Below are positions 1 to 8,119 of a stretch of DNA of 32,228 bases, one piece after another (position 1 is the first letter of the stretch; each line of letters opens with the position of its first letter). Source of the DNA: Candidatus Poseidoniales archaeon (GTDB taxonomy: Archaea; Thermoplasmatota; Poseidoniia; Poseidoniales; Poseidoniaceae); the NCBI GenBank assembly GCA_003602535.1, contig QQSA01000097.1, positions 10,499 to 42,726 on the forward strand. The letters run 5' to 3'. The notes below the pieces were generated by a model, which was not told the DNA's origin, did no database searches, and saw only the letters and a program-made list of their open reading frames with translations. The position numbers were made by a program, and so were the translations under genes.

Positions 1-116
1 TGACTAGTAGTTCCGTGACGCATAGTGCTATTGATATGCTCTAAAATTTCTGCAGTGTTGCGTGGGCGGTCGCCCAGAAATTTCTTAATTTTTTCACGTA
101 TTCTTACTGTTTTCAT
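1..116 (-). CDS. Small helix-turn-helix-like protein, N-terminal fragment (continues off the left edge)
   Basis: Minus-strand ORF from ATG at 116 reading MKTVRIREKIKKFLGDRPRNTAEILEHINSTMRHGTTS..., open to the window edge. Good SD (GGAGGAG) just upstream and TTATATGG about 75 nt upstream. Confidence 0.6.
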   Translation of the reverse strand, partial: MKTVRIREKIKKFLGDRPRNTAEILEHINSTMRHGTTS

Positions 117-377
117 GTGTCATCTCCTCCTGTCATCCGGCCAAAACCTGGGTGTCAGGTGGGCCGTTAAATGCAAGGAGCGAAGCAGCCCATATAACCG
201 TTCTGCCGACAAAGGCTTTGAAGTTACATTAACTAACCCGAATTAGTTGATAATTAGTGGTTTTATTGTTAAACTGGGTTTAAAAAATAACTTCTCCAGT
301 GGAAATATGTAACTAAATGTAACAAAATAGTTAGATGTAAGGGAATATTTTGATATGGGGGGTTAGATTGGAGGTTT
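117..377. promoter_or_regulatory. Divergent intergenic promoter region with repeated ATGTAAC elements
   Basis: GTTACAT at 223-229, ATGTAAC at 307-313 and 317-323, ATGTAA at 335-340; inverted repeat AACTAA(231-236)/TTAGTT(243-248); TATA-like motif (TTATATGG on the minus strand) near 190-198. Confidence 0.5.
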
Positions 378-386
378 TTGGTGACA

Positions 387-2663
387 ATGGTGCGTAGTAA
401 CCGAATCCGTTCCACTTATCAGCGGAGAATCATGGATTGGTTAGCAGATGGGGGCGGCACAGTTACCGAAGTTTCTAAGGCACTAGGATTGAGAGTACCT
501 CACGCATCTGCAGCGTTAAAGAAATTACGAGAATCGGGTGATGTCGCTAGAGATGATCACAATTTACGTGGCTCAAGATACCGCTTATCTTCTCAAGGTC
601 TAAGCCGATTAGAAGCAGATGGATTAGCTAGAGTTGAGGAATTAGTTCGTTGGCCCCCTCCACCGGGCGCTGCAGGTATTGTGCTTGCAAGAGAAGGCTC
701 CATGCTACTACTTGGTTACACATCTAAACCGGCTGGACCTTTGCTAGGACTGCCTGAAAGGCCGATGGATGCTGAAAGTGGAGTAGTTGAAAACTCCAGT
801 GGAAATGAGGGGGAGTCTAATTCATGGCGATGGGCGGTACAGAGAGGTGATGGCCCAACATGGTGGGACCTCGATACCATGAGGAAGACTGGGCCGGCTA
901 CCGATACTAGTCCAATGACACTTACAGCTTGGATGGAAAGGCCGAAAGTGATGGGTGTAGTTAGAGCTCGAATTTTGGAAGATACCAAGCCTTGGCCACT
1001 GGGGGTTGGAAGTTGGTTTGCATCTTTACCACCTGGCCATTGGCCTGAATTGCCTCATGTTCTACGAGATGGTGATGAAGTAATTGGCAGGGCGGGAAAT
1101 ACAGGTCCTGAGGTAAGACCTCATGCCGGAGTTCATGCGAGATTAGGGCGTAGAATCGAACGATCATTAATTGTTAGAACAATCTCAAATAATTGCTTGA
1201 AGATTGTCGATGGAGATCTATTATCTAAACCAGAATTACCTTTGCCAAAAGAAATACTTCGTCACTGGCTTAGAATTATGCATCCGAGATTAAGTGACGA
1301 TTCAATCGATGAGAAATATACAAAATTAATTTCTGATATCGCTTCTTATTCATCAAATTCTCAAACTCGTAAGGTGTTGAATGATTTTCCAGGTAGAAAC
1401 TGGTCTGATAATCATGAGAATGTTATCGATACCAGATCGATCTCTCAAAGAGCAGCAGTGGCGATTGCAAACTTTGCGTTAGAAAATAGTAAATTACCAA
1501 TTTTGATAGATTGGCGTTGGACGCCAGATATGACTACATTAGACCGAATTGCAAGTAACAGTAGATGTAGAATGATTATTTGTGAGACCCAAGATGTAGG
1601 TTTGCCATTCAAACTTACTTCTTTAAGCGGAAATGGCAAGTTCGATTTGGAAATGCCAGGTAGGCTACATCTTCCAATTAGTGTTGATTCTGAAGTCACA
1701 ATTCCAACAGATTGGACTACTCCAAAATCGCCAAGTGAAATTATCTGGGGGAATTCAAGCATAACAAAAAATGCTGAGAACGAATTAGAAGCGATTTGGC
1801 AAGCATGTAGTATATTGAATGGGAATGATGCTTGGGCTGACCGACACGAAAGCCAATTTCCACTGGCATCTTGGATTGCGACACCCAAGGATAGCCGTGC
1901 TGCAAGATGGAGGCGAATCGGGAAAAGCTTGGATCCAATATGGGCAAATCTGGCAGATTTAGCAGAATTCGATTCTGATACTATTGCAGATCTTGCCTTA
2001 GTTGACATTAGTGCACTAGAGATTCTGACCGAAAGGATTCGCAACAACCCTCTTGGGATTTTATCACTCGATGTTAAACACCCTGCGATAGCAACAGTAA
2101 TCTTACTTAGCAAAGAGTGGATTGAGGAGCCACCAGATGTAATAGATACCTGGCTTTCAAATCCATTAAAAGTTTCAGAAGTATTACGGTTGAATTGGAA
2201 TGGTTCCAATATTGAACGTTTGGTAGAGTCTTGCCCTCATCACAAATTATTGCTAACACATGAAAATGTCGAGCGTGAAGAGATGCTAGGAATTATGGAA
2301 GATGTACATTTTTCTCTTTGGAAAGAGTACTCAGTGTCTTGGTTGTTGAATTGTATGTCTACAAGTCTTGGCAGAGATGCTCTCTCCATTTTGGATTTAC
2401 CTTGGCCTGCTATACTACATGATCAAAACCTGAAATCAGAAGATTTAGTCTTGATTCATCACATGCCAGAAGGAGTCGGAACCGATTCACTAATCGATGT
2501 ATTCGAAGGAATAAATGCTGCAGAAGAGGGCAGACCTCCGAAAATAGGTAAGACCCATCCATTAGCCGGTTGGTTATTCCAAGAACAAGTGCCACATCCT
2601 CCATTATCTACAGAATATAATCAGGAAATTCATCTTGCTCTTCACCGACGGTTTCAACAATGA
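387..2663 (+). CDS. Winged-helix N-terminal domain protein of unknown function (~758 aa)
   Basis: Long ORF; N-terminus RSTYQRRIMDWLADGGGTVTEVSKALGLRVPHASAALKKLRESGDVARDD resembles a MarR/ArsR-type wHTH. SD GGAGG at about 370-374. Track start 378 is TTG; ATG 387 or GTG 381 are more likely. Confidence 0.7.
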   Translation: MVRSNRIRSTYQRRIMDWLADGGGTVTEVSKALGLRVPHASAALKKLRESGDVARDDHNLRGSRYRLSSQGLSRLEADGLARVEELVRWPPPPGAAGIVLAREGSMLLLGYTSKPAGPLLGLPERPMDAESGVVENSSGNEGESNSWRWAVQRGDGPTWWDLDTMRKTGPATDTSPMTLTAWMERPKVMGVVRARILEDTKPWPLGVGSWFASLPPGHWPELPHVLRDGDEVIGRAGNTGPEVRPHAGVHARLGRRIERSLIVRTISNNCLKIVDGDLLSKPELPLPKEILRHWLRIMHPRLSDDSIDEKYTKLISDIASYSSNSQTRKVLNDFPGRNWSDNHENVIDTRSISQRAAVAIANFALENSKLPILIDWRWTPDMTTLDRIASNSRCRMIICETQDVGLPFKLTSLSGNGKFDLEMPGRLHLPISVDSEVTIPTDWTTPKSPSEIIWGNSSITKNAENELEAIWQACSILNGNDAWADRHESQFPLASWIATPKDSRAARWRRIGKSLDPIWANLADLAEFDSDTIADLALVDISALEILTERIRNNPLGILSLDVKHPAIATVILLSKEWIEEPPDVIDTWLSNPLKVSEVLRLNWNGSNIERLVESCPHHKLLLTHENVEREEMLGIMEDVHFSLWKEYSVSWLLNCMSTSLGRDALSILDLPWPAILHDQNLKSEDLVLIHHMPEGVGTDSLIDVFEGINAAEEGRPPKIGKTHPLAGWLFQEQVPHPPLSTEYNQEIHLALHRRFQQ

Positions 2664-2664
2664 G

Positions 2665-2960
2665 AGACTTTGAGACTCATTTAGCCGCACATGCAACATC
2701 GCAGGGAGAGCGTCCGCTCAGTGAACTGCGATACCAATGATGCGGCTACGTGCCATCGACGAAGACCAGGGTGACTCTTAGGAGAATGACCTCTGATGCA
2801 AACCGATGGACAATGTGGTCGGTAATGGGTCCTCGCTGGACGAGAGAGTGAGAGTGAGACAACCAACCGGCTGCACAGAAAAGCCCTGACCCTGGGTCAA
2901 GCCTCCGAGGAGACTGTGACAGGGGCTGTTACGGGTCGGGGCACAGCTTTCTTTGCGATT
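2665..2960. ncRNA. Candidate structured non-coding RNA (class and strand unresolved; RNase P RNA and SRP RNA should be tested)
   Basis: No plausible ORF and clearly more GC-rich than flanks. Nested perfect inverted repeats TAGCCGCA...TGCGGCTA and ATCGCAG...CTGCGAT, plus CCATCG/CGATGG, GACCA/TGGTC, GCTGT/ACAGC, AGCCTC/GGGGCT. Confidence 0.55.
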
Positions 2961-2992
2961 CATTGAATAGCCATCCAAACTCAGTCGATAGT

Positions 2993-3982
2993 ATGGCGAA
3001 GTTGGAGCGCTGCCTAGTCGGTGGCACTTTCGATAGGTTTCATGACGGGCATAAGCAATTGCTTAACTCAGCTTTAGAGGTTGCAGAATTGGTTGAAGTT
3101 TGGGTCACAAACGATGCAATGTCAGCAGCAAAGTCTCCTTTCTTACAATCTTTTGAAGATCGTAGAGAAGCAATCATCGCTTGGGCAGGTGAGAGAATCA
3201 CTACCCATGAGCTTGAGGACAATATGGGCCCTGCACCTTTCAGAAAAGACTGTGATGGAATAATTTGTACTCCTGAAACCCTAAGTAATTGTCAATCGAT
3301 AAATGAGATTAGACTGAAGAATGGTTTAATCCCGTTGGAAATAATAGAGGTTGCTCATGCATTAGATGAAATTGGAGGAATAATTTCTAGCACACGAATT
3401 CGTGCAGGGCTAATCGACAAAAATGGAAAGCAATGGTTGAAAGATTCAGATCGAGGTAAGACCTATCTTTTCCACAGCGGGTTGGACGAGGAACTGAAAG
3501 AACCTGCAGGTGAACTTTTCCTAGGTCCTGAAGATTCACCAGAAGTTGCAATGTCTGCAGCGATGGAAAATATTGCTCCAGGTAGCATTATTGCAGTTGG
3601 AGATGTAAGCGTTGAAACCCTACTAGACATGGGAGTAACTCCAGATATTGGTTTAGTAGATGGTATGACAAAACGTAGTGAATTAACCGACAAGGTCAAT
3701 CTGTCATCTTTTGATATTTTACTAAGTGCCGAAAACCCTGCTGGTGCGATTACACCATCGCTTATCGATTCAATTAATGCAGCACTTCAAAATGATCAAA
3801 CCACATGTATTGAAGTTGATGGAGAAGAAGACTTGGCACCAATAATCGTTCACCTGTTAGCACCTTTAGGAACTAACATAATCTATGGTCAGCCTGGTAA
3901 AGGAGTAGTTCTGAGAGTTACTAGCCTTGCATCTAAGGAACAATGCCGTGGTTTGTTATCTAGATTCGAGGTGAGAAATTGA
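2993..3982 (+). CDS. Fusion: archaeal phosphopantetheine adenylyltransferase (N-term) + GTP-dependent dephospho-CoA kinase (DUF359-type, C-term)
   Basis: N-terminal nucleotidyltransferase motif VGGTFDRFHDGHKQLL and SSTRIRAG; C-terminal GDVSVETLLDMGVTPDIGLVDGMTKR, NPAGAIT, VDGEEDLAPI..LLAPLGTNIIYGQPGKGVVL typical of archaeal DUF359. Likely start ATG 2993 rather than 2963. Confidence 0.85.
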   Translation: MAKLERCLVGGTFDRFHDGHKQLLNSALEVAELVEVWVTNDAMSAAKSPFLQSFEDRREAIIAWAGERITTHELEDNMGPAPFRKDCDGIICTPETLSNCQSINEIRLKNGLIPLEIIEVAHALDEIGGIISSTRIRAGLIDKNGKQWLKDSDRGKTYLFHSGLDEELKEPAGELFLGPEDSPEVAMSAAMENIAPGSIIAVGDVSVETLLDMGVTPDIGLVDGMTKRSELTDKVNLSSFDILLSAENPAGAITPSLIDSINAALQNDQTTCIEVDGEEDLAPIIVHLLAPLGTNIIYGQPGKGVVLRVTSLASKEQCRGLLSRFEVRN

Positions 3983-4995
3983 CATTGGTCACAATCGCAG
4001 TTTGTGTTAGAAATGGACTCGATTGGATAGATGGTTGTTTAGAATCATTAGTCGAACAAAGTCATAGTCAAATCGAAGTAATCTTGGTGGATGATGGTTC
4101 AACAGATGGTAGCCAAGATAAGGTGAATGAATGGAGTGAACATGAGTTGGTCACTGTAATCAATCAAGATGCATTAGGCCTTTCAGCAGGTAGAATGGCA
4201 GCTTTAGATGCTGCCAAAGGAGATTGGTTTGCAATAACTGATATCGATGTACGTCCAGAAAAAGATTGGATTGAGCGAATGTTAGAAGTTTCTAAATCGA
4301 GATCTGGAGAAGATCTAGTTGCTGTTACAGGTAGAACAGTTTTCGGCCAAGCAGATGATGTGATTTCTAGAATAAGATCTGTTGAAATCGAATCGAAATA
4401 CCGTTCTAGACCACGTAGCACAAAATTAGCAAACGGACCATGTTCAATGTTTAGAACTGAGAAATTGCGTTCCATTGGAGGGTTTGATCCAGAATGGTAC
4501 CATGCCGAGGATATGGAGGTTTCATTGAAACTGATAGAAGCGGGTGGGACGATTGTTTACACTCCGAACGCCGTAGTTAATCACGTACCTGAAACCGGCC
4601 TTCGAAGATTTTTGCAAAAACGTAAGCGAGATGCTAGGGCTCACGTCCGAATTCATCGTCGTTACAAAGGGGTGAAACATGATTTCATCGGATCATCATG
4701 GATTGTTCTATGGATGATTCCATTATTGGCATTAGGATCATTCGGGGTCAAATTATACGTAGATAATCTATTAGATTTGGATAAATTAGATTTAGAATCA
4801 TTTTACTATTCGCTTTCTAGAGAAGTTTTGTTGATTATGTTATTGCCTTTGATTTGGCTGATATCTTTCTTTAGATCGCACCTGCCAAAAAATAGGCCTT
4901 CGGCTGTACTAATATTGATTGCATGGTCTGCAGTATTGTGGCTAGGAATAATACTAGGTTACTGCGATGCTATGTTACGAAGAAAGGGACATTAA
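3979..4995 (+). CDS. Family 2 glycosyltransferase with C-terminal transmembrane segments
   Basis: GT-A fold motifs VTIAVCVRNGLDWIDGCLESLVEQ, VILVDDGSTDGS, AITDIDVRP, GGFDPEWYHAEDMEVSLKL; hydrophobic C-terminal helices. TTG start overlaps the previous stop. Confidence 0.85.
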   Translation: MTLVTIAVCVRNGLDWIDGCLESLVEQSHSQIEVILVDDGSTDGSQDKVNEWSEHELVTVINQDALGLSAGRMAALDAAKGDWFAITDIDVRPEKDWIERMLEVSKSRSGEDLVAVTGRTVFGQADDVISRIRSVEIESKYRSRPRSTKLANGPCSMFRTEKLRSIGGFDPEWYHAEDMEVSLKLIEAGGTIVYTPNAVVNHVPETGLRRFLQKRKRDARAHVRIHRRYKGVKHDFIGSSWIVLWMIPLLALGSFGVKLYVDNLLDLDKLDLESFYYSLSREVLLIMLLPLIWLISFFRSHLPKNRPSAVLILIAWSAVLWLGIILGYCDAMLRRKGH

Positions 4996-5546
4996 TCGCT
5001 TTCTTCTTCTACAGTTGCTAGCATTCTCAGAACTAGTCCTGAAGCCATCATTGCAATTGACCATGAATAAACACCAGGGTCGATCCAAGTGGTTGATGTA
5101 ATTCCCCAATAGAAGTAGAATAGAATACTTCCTAGAGCCAACCATGTTCCGATAATCATGGACAATCCACCATTCTCTGGTTCGATAAGGTCGTTGTACC
5201 AGTTGCTGGTAGCCATTGACTTCATCCACTCTCCGACACCTTGTTCGGCAGATAATGTTCGTACACCAAGAGAAACTAGGATTCCGCATAATAGCATGAA
5301 TACTGCATCACTAATAACAAATGCAGCAGCTGTATCTTTGTCTCCAAATGCATCATTAGTGAGTTCAAAGGTCAGAAGACCTCCCCATGAAACGCGATAA
5401 TTTGGATGAATTGCGTCTACAAGATTCAATACTGCTAGGAATAATCCCAAACTACCTAGCCAAAAATACCAGTTAGCAAGTGTTTTGGAAGGTTTTGTTA
5501 GAATCTCAAGCATACCGCTCTCAGCATTCTCAACATCATTGCTCAT
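4992..5546 (-). CDS. Multi-pass membrane protein of unknown function
   Basis: ORF with about four hydrophobic segments (YFWLGSLGLFLAVLNLV, AFVISDAVFMLLCGILVSLGV, MIIGTWLALGSILFYFYWGI, WSIAMMASGLVLRML). Likely start MSNDVENAESG. Confidence 0.6.
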   Translation of the reverse strand: MSNDVENAESGMLEILTKPSKTLANWYFWLGSLGLFLAVLNLVDAIHPNYRVSWGGLLTFELTNDAFGDKDTAAAFVISDAVFMLLCGILVSLGVRTLSAEQGVGEWMKSMATSNWYNDLIEPENGGLSMIIGTWLALGSILFYFYWGITSTTWIDPGVYSWSIAMMASGLVLRMLATVEEESD

Positions 5547-5582
5547 GGGCCGTTCGACCTTGGTCGCGTTTAAGAGTCTTGG

Positions 5583-5602
5583 CATAGCCCTAAAGGGCTG
5601 TG
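5583..5602. repeat. Intergenic hairpin CATAGCCC-TAAA-GGGCTGTG
   Basis: Inverted repeat between the 3' end of orc1/cdc6 and the next minus-strand gene; CCC(TTTA)GGG core on the transcribed minus strand. Confidence 0.5.
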
Positions 5603-5608
5603 ATTATC

Positions 5609-6850
5609 TCAGAGAGGAGATTGATGACGATATTTTGCAGAGAAAATTTCAGTCAAAGCCGGCTCTGCTTTAGACATAACATCACACGGGTCGATGTTAG
5701 TAGGAATGCATGAATTAATTTCTTTACTTCGTCCATATCTGCCTCTGGAAATTGTCTTTGCAGTAATCAATCCCAACATATCAAGGTTAGATATAATTCC
5801 GGAAATACGCCTTGCAGTGAGGAACTGTTGGCCGATATTAGAGCAAGCTTGCTTGTAAATATGGTAGACTTCACCGGTTTGTATATTCCTGAGGCCATTC
5901 TTTTCATTGATTAGAACAGATGCTAAAACTAATTTTTGTTGAGTTGGCAGTGTACGAATAACAGGAGTTACTTGATCGGATTCTATTTGTGCTTGTGCAA
6001 TGCGAACGTGATTTTGTTCGACGATTTCAACACCCTCTTGCTCAGCCTTTTCAGTAGAGACTCGAAGTAAATCTAGTGCACACCTTGCATCACCGTGCTC
6101 TTGAGCAGCTAAAGCAGCACACAATTCAATCACTCCTGCTCCAATAGCATCTTGGCTAATTCCTACCTTAGCTCTGGAACGAAGAATATCCTGTAATTGT
6201 TCAGCATTGTAAGGATTGAATACAATGTCTTGTTGTCCTAATCTACTTCTTACTCGTGGGTCGAGGAAATCCGTGAACTTTAGGTCATTTGAAATTCCGA
6301 TTACACATGCTCGAGCATTTTTCAATTCGGCATTTAGGTTGGTCAAATTGTAAAGAAGATCATCTCCTGCCTTCTTTACTAGATGATCAATCTCATCCAG
6401 CACCAGAACATAAACTCCTCCTCGCATATTCATTCGCTTAACTAATTCTGAAAACACTCTATCAGTTGGCCAGCCTGTAAATGGAATTTCATCCTTTTCA
6501 TGATCTTCTAATAAGGCATTTCCTAAATGAGATAAAACTCTGTATTGAGTGTCTATCTGTCGACAATTTACCATCACTGGATGAACAAATCTACCGATTG
6601 CTTCTCCCTTACGTTGAAGTTGATCACAGACATACCTTGTGACCGCAGTTTTACCTGCGCCAGTTACTCCATACAGTATCATATTGGATGGAATGTGTCC
6701 TTTAAGGGCTTCAACTAGATTGAATGAAAGTTGGTCTCTTTCATAATCTCGATGAGGTAAGGTTTCTGGTTGATATGTGTGGCGCAGTACTTCTTTTTGC
6801 ACAAAAAGAGTTTTTTGATTGAGAATTCCATCGAAAATATTTCTCGTCAA
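5609..6850 (-). CDS. cdc6: Orc1/Cdc6 replication initiator AAA+ ATPase
   Basis: Walker A GVTGAGKTA, Walker B VYVLVLDEIDHL, Orc1/Cdc6-like sensor GISNDLKFTDFLDPRVRSRLG, C-terminal winged-helix region. TTG start with SD GGAGGTG. Confidence 0.93.
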   Translation of the reverse strand: MTRNIFDGILNQKTLFVQKEVLRHTYQPETLPHRDYERDQLSFNLVEALKGHIPSNMILYGVTGAGKTAVTRYVCDQLQRKGEAIGRFVHPVMVNCRQIDTQYRVLSHLGNALLEDHEKDEIPFTGWPTDRVFSELVKRMNMRGGVYVLVLDEIDHLVKKAGDDLLYNLTNLNAELKNARACVIGISNDLKFTDFLDPRVRSRLGQQDIVFNPYNAEQLQDILRSRAKVGISQDAIGAGVIELCAALAAQEHGDARCALDLLRVSTEKAEQEGVEIVEQNHVRIAQAQIESDQVTPVIRTLPTQQKLVLASVLINEKNGLRNIQTGEVYHIYKQACSNIGQQFLTARRISGIISNLDMLGLITAKTISRGRYGRSKEINSCIPTNIDPCDVMSKAEPALTEIFSAKYRHQSPL

Positions 6851-7266
6851 AAAATAACACCTCCTCTATTTTGCTATGCTGGTTGATTGCCCGGCCCACA
6901 TCATGCGTGATGCCTACGGGGAGTCCGAGTCCACCATATAAGGATAGTCCCAAGTCCGGGTATTTTAGTTAGGATTTGCTAACATATGCGTTTCCAATTG
7001 GGGGTATAAAAAGGGTACATGTTTTTCTACATTTTTGTTATTAAAAGGACCCACTGTTAAGCGTATTTTCGATTGATGCGCCGGGCTATCAAAAATTATT
7101 TGTTTTGGGTTTTTTTTTCAACATAATCAACAAGTTCCAAGTCTTGTTCAAAGTTGATCAAAAAATTCTAGTGATGAAATTCAATTTTACAGTTGAGAAA
7201 AATTGGTAATATATTCTGGAGGTTAAATACTAAAACAAATCTATGTTATTTTTAACATATTTTATT
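6851..7266. other. AT-rich intergenic region upstream of cdc6: candidate replication origin / cdc6 promoter
   Basis: About 416 bp noncoding, next to orc1/cdc6. Contains TTTCCAATTGGGGGT (ORB-like), a T9 tract, inverted repeats and TTATATGG on the minus strand at about 6935-6942. Confidence 0.45.
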
Positions 7267-8031
7267 TTAACAGATTGAGCCATTTGAATCAAGTTCAAAT
7301 CGCATATTATCTTCTCCATGAATTACATTTTCAGGAAAATCTGGGACTTCTTTTGTAAGAATCTTGTAATCTGAATCAATGTATGTATGTGTTATGACAA
7401 TTTTTGTGTCAGGGAATTGTTTTGCTAATTTATTGATATCACTAGGTTTGTGATGGTGATTAGTCGGTACCCATTCAGGAACGGCCATTTCGACAATTGC
7501 AAACTTACTTCTTCCAATTCTATTCCATAATTCTTCACAAGGTCCAGAATCTCCTGAGTGAATCATAGACCAACCTTCATCGTTGGTTAACATCCATCCA
7601 TGTGGGTCAACTTCTGGATCATGAAGTACTTCGAATCTCTCCATTGTCCAACCTTCTAAATCTGGTATGTCAACCCAGTTTATACTTTGAAGAATCTCAT
7701 CTAATGATCCAGGGTAAGCTAATTTGCATAGATGAGTCAGTCTTTCCCTGACACCACTGGAACCTGCAACTGTGAGTTTTTTCATTCCTTCTCTGTCTGA
7801 AATATATTTACGTTCCAATAGTAAAAATGGGAACCCAAAGACATGATCACCGTGTACGTGCGTAATTAGAATAGTGTCAATATCAGCCGGACTAATTCCT
7901 GCATTTCTTAAACTTGCCAACGCAGTAGGCGGGCAGTCTATGATGATGTGTCTGTCGATTGCAAGGAATGAATGTAGTCTTCCAGATGGCAGAAATGCAT
8001 TCCCGCTTCCGAGTAACTCGACCGCTACCAT
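7267..8031 (-). CDS. Metallo-beta-lactamase fold hydrolase, RNase Z-like
   Basis: Motif ILITHVHGDHVFGFPFLL, SGDSGPCEELW, VITHTYID; N-terminal VELLGSGNAF. Start probably MVAVELLGSG at 8031. Confidence 0.8.
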   Translation of the reverse strand: MVAVELLGSGNAFLPSGRLHSFLAIDRHIIIDCPPTALASLRNAGISPADIDTILITHVHGDHVFGFPFLLLERKYISDREGMKKLTVAGSSGVRERLTHLCKLAYPGSLDEILQSINWVDIPDLEGWTMERFEVLHDPEVDPHGWMLTNDEGWSMIHSGDSGPCEELWNRIGRSKFAIVEMAVPEWVPTNHHHKPSDINKLAKQFPDTKIVITHTYIDSDYKILTKEVPDFPENVIHGEDNMRFELDSNGSIC

Positions 8032-8119
8032 GGTTCTTGCAGGCACTTCAAGTCTAAGACATCATCGCACCTAACATTCATCTATCCGGTTCAGGTGGCC
8101 AGCACATCAGGTGAATACT

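Noticed and set aside
1445-2209. 254-aa minus-strand ORF
   Set aside because: Fully antisense to the well-supported 387-2663 gene; Ser/Leu-rich composition typical of a complementary-frame artefact.
2665-2960. Firm assignment as RNase P RNA or SRP RNA
   Set aside because: Some motif-like fragments (CACAGAAAAGCC; minus-strand GGTCAGG...GCAGCC) exist, but the conserved core or GGAA tetraloop could not be matched, so only a generic ncRNA call is made.
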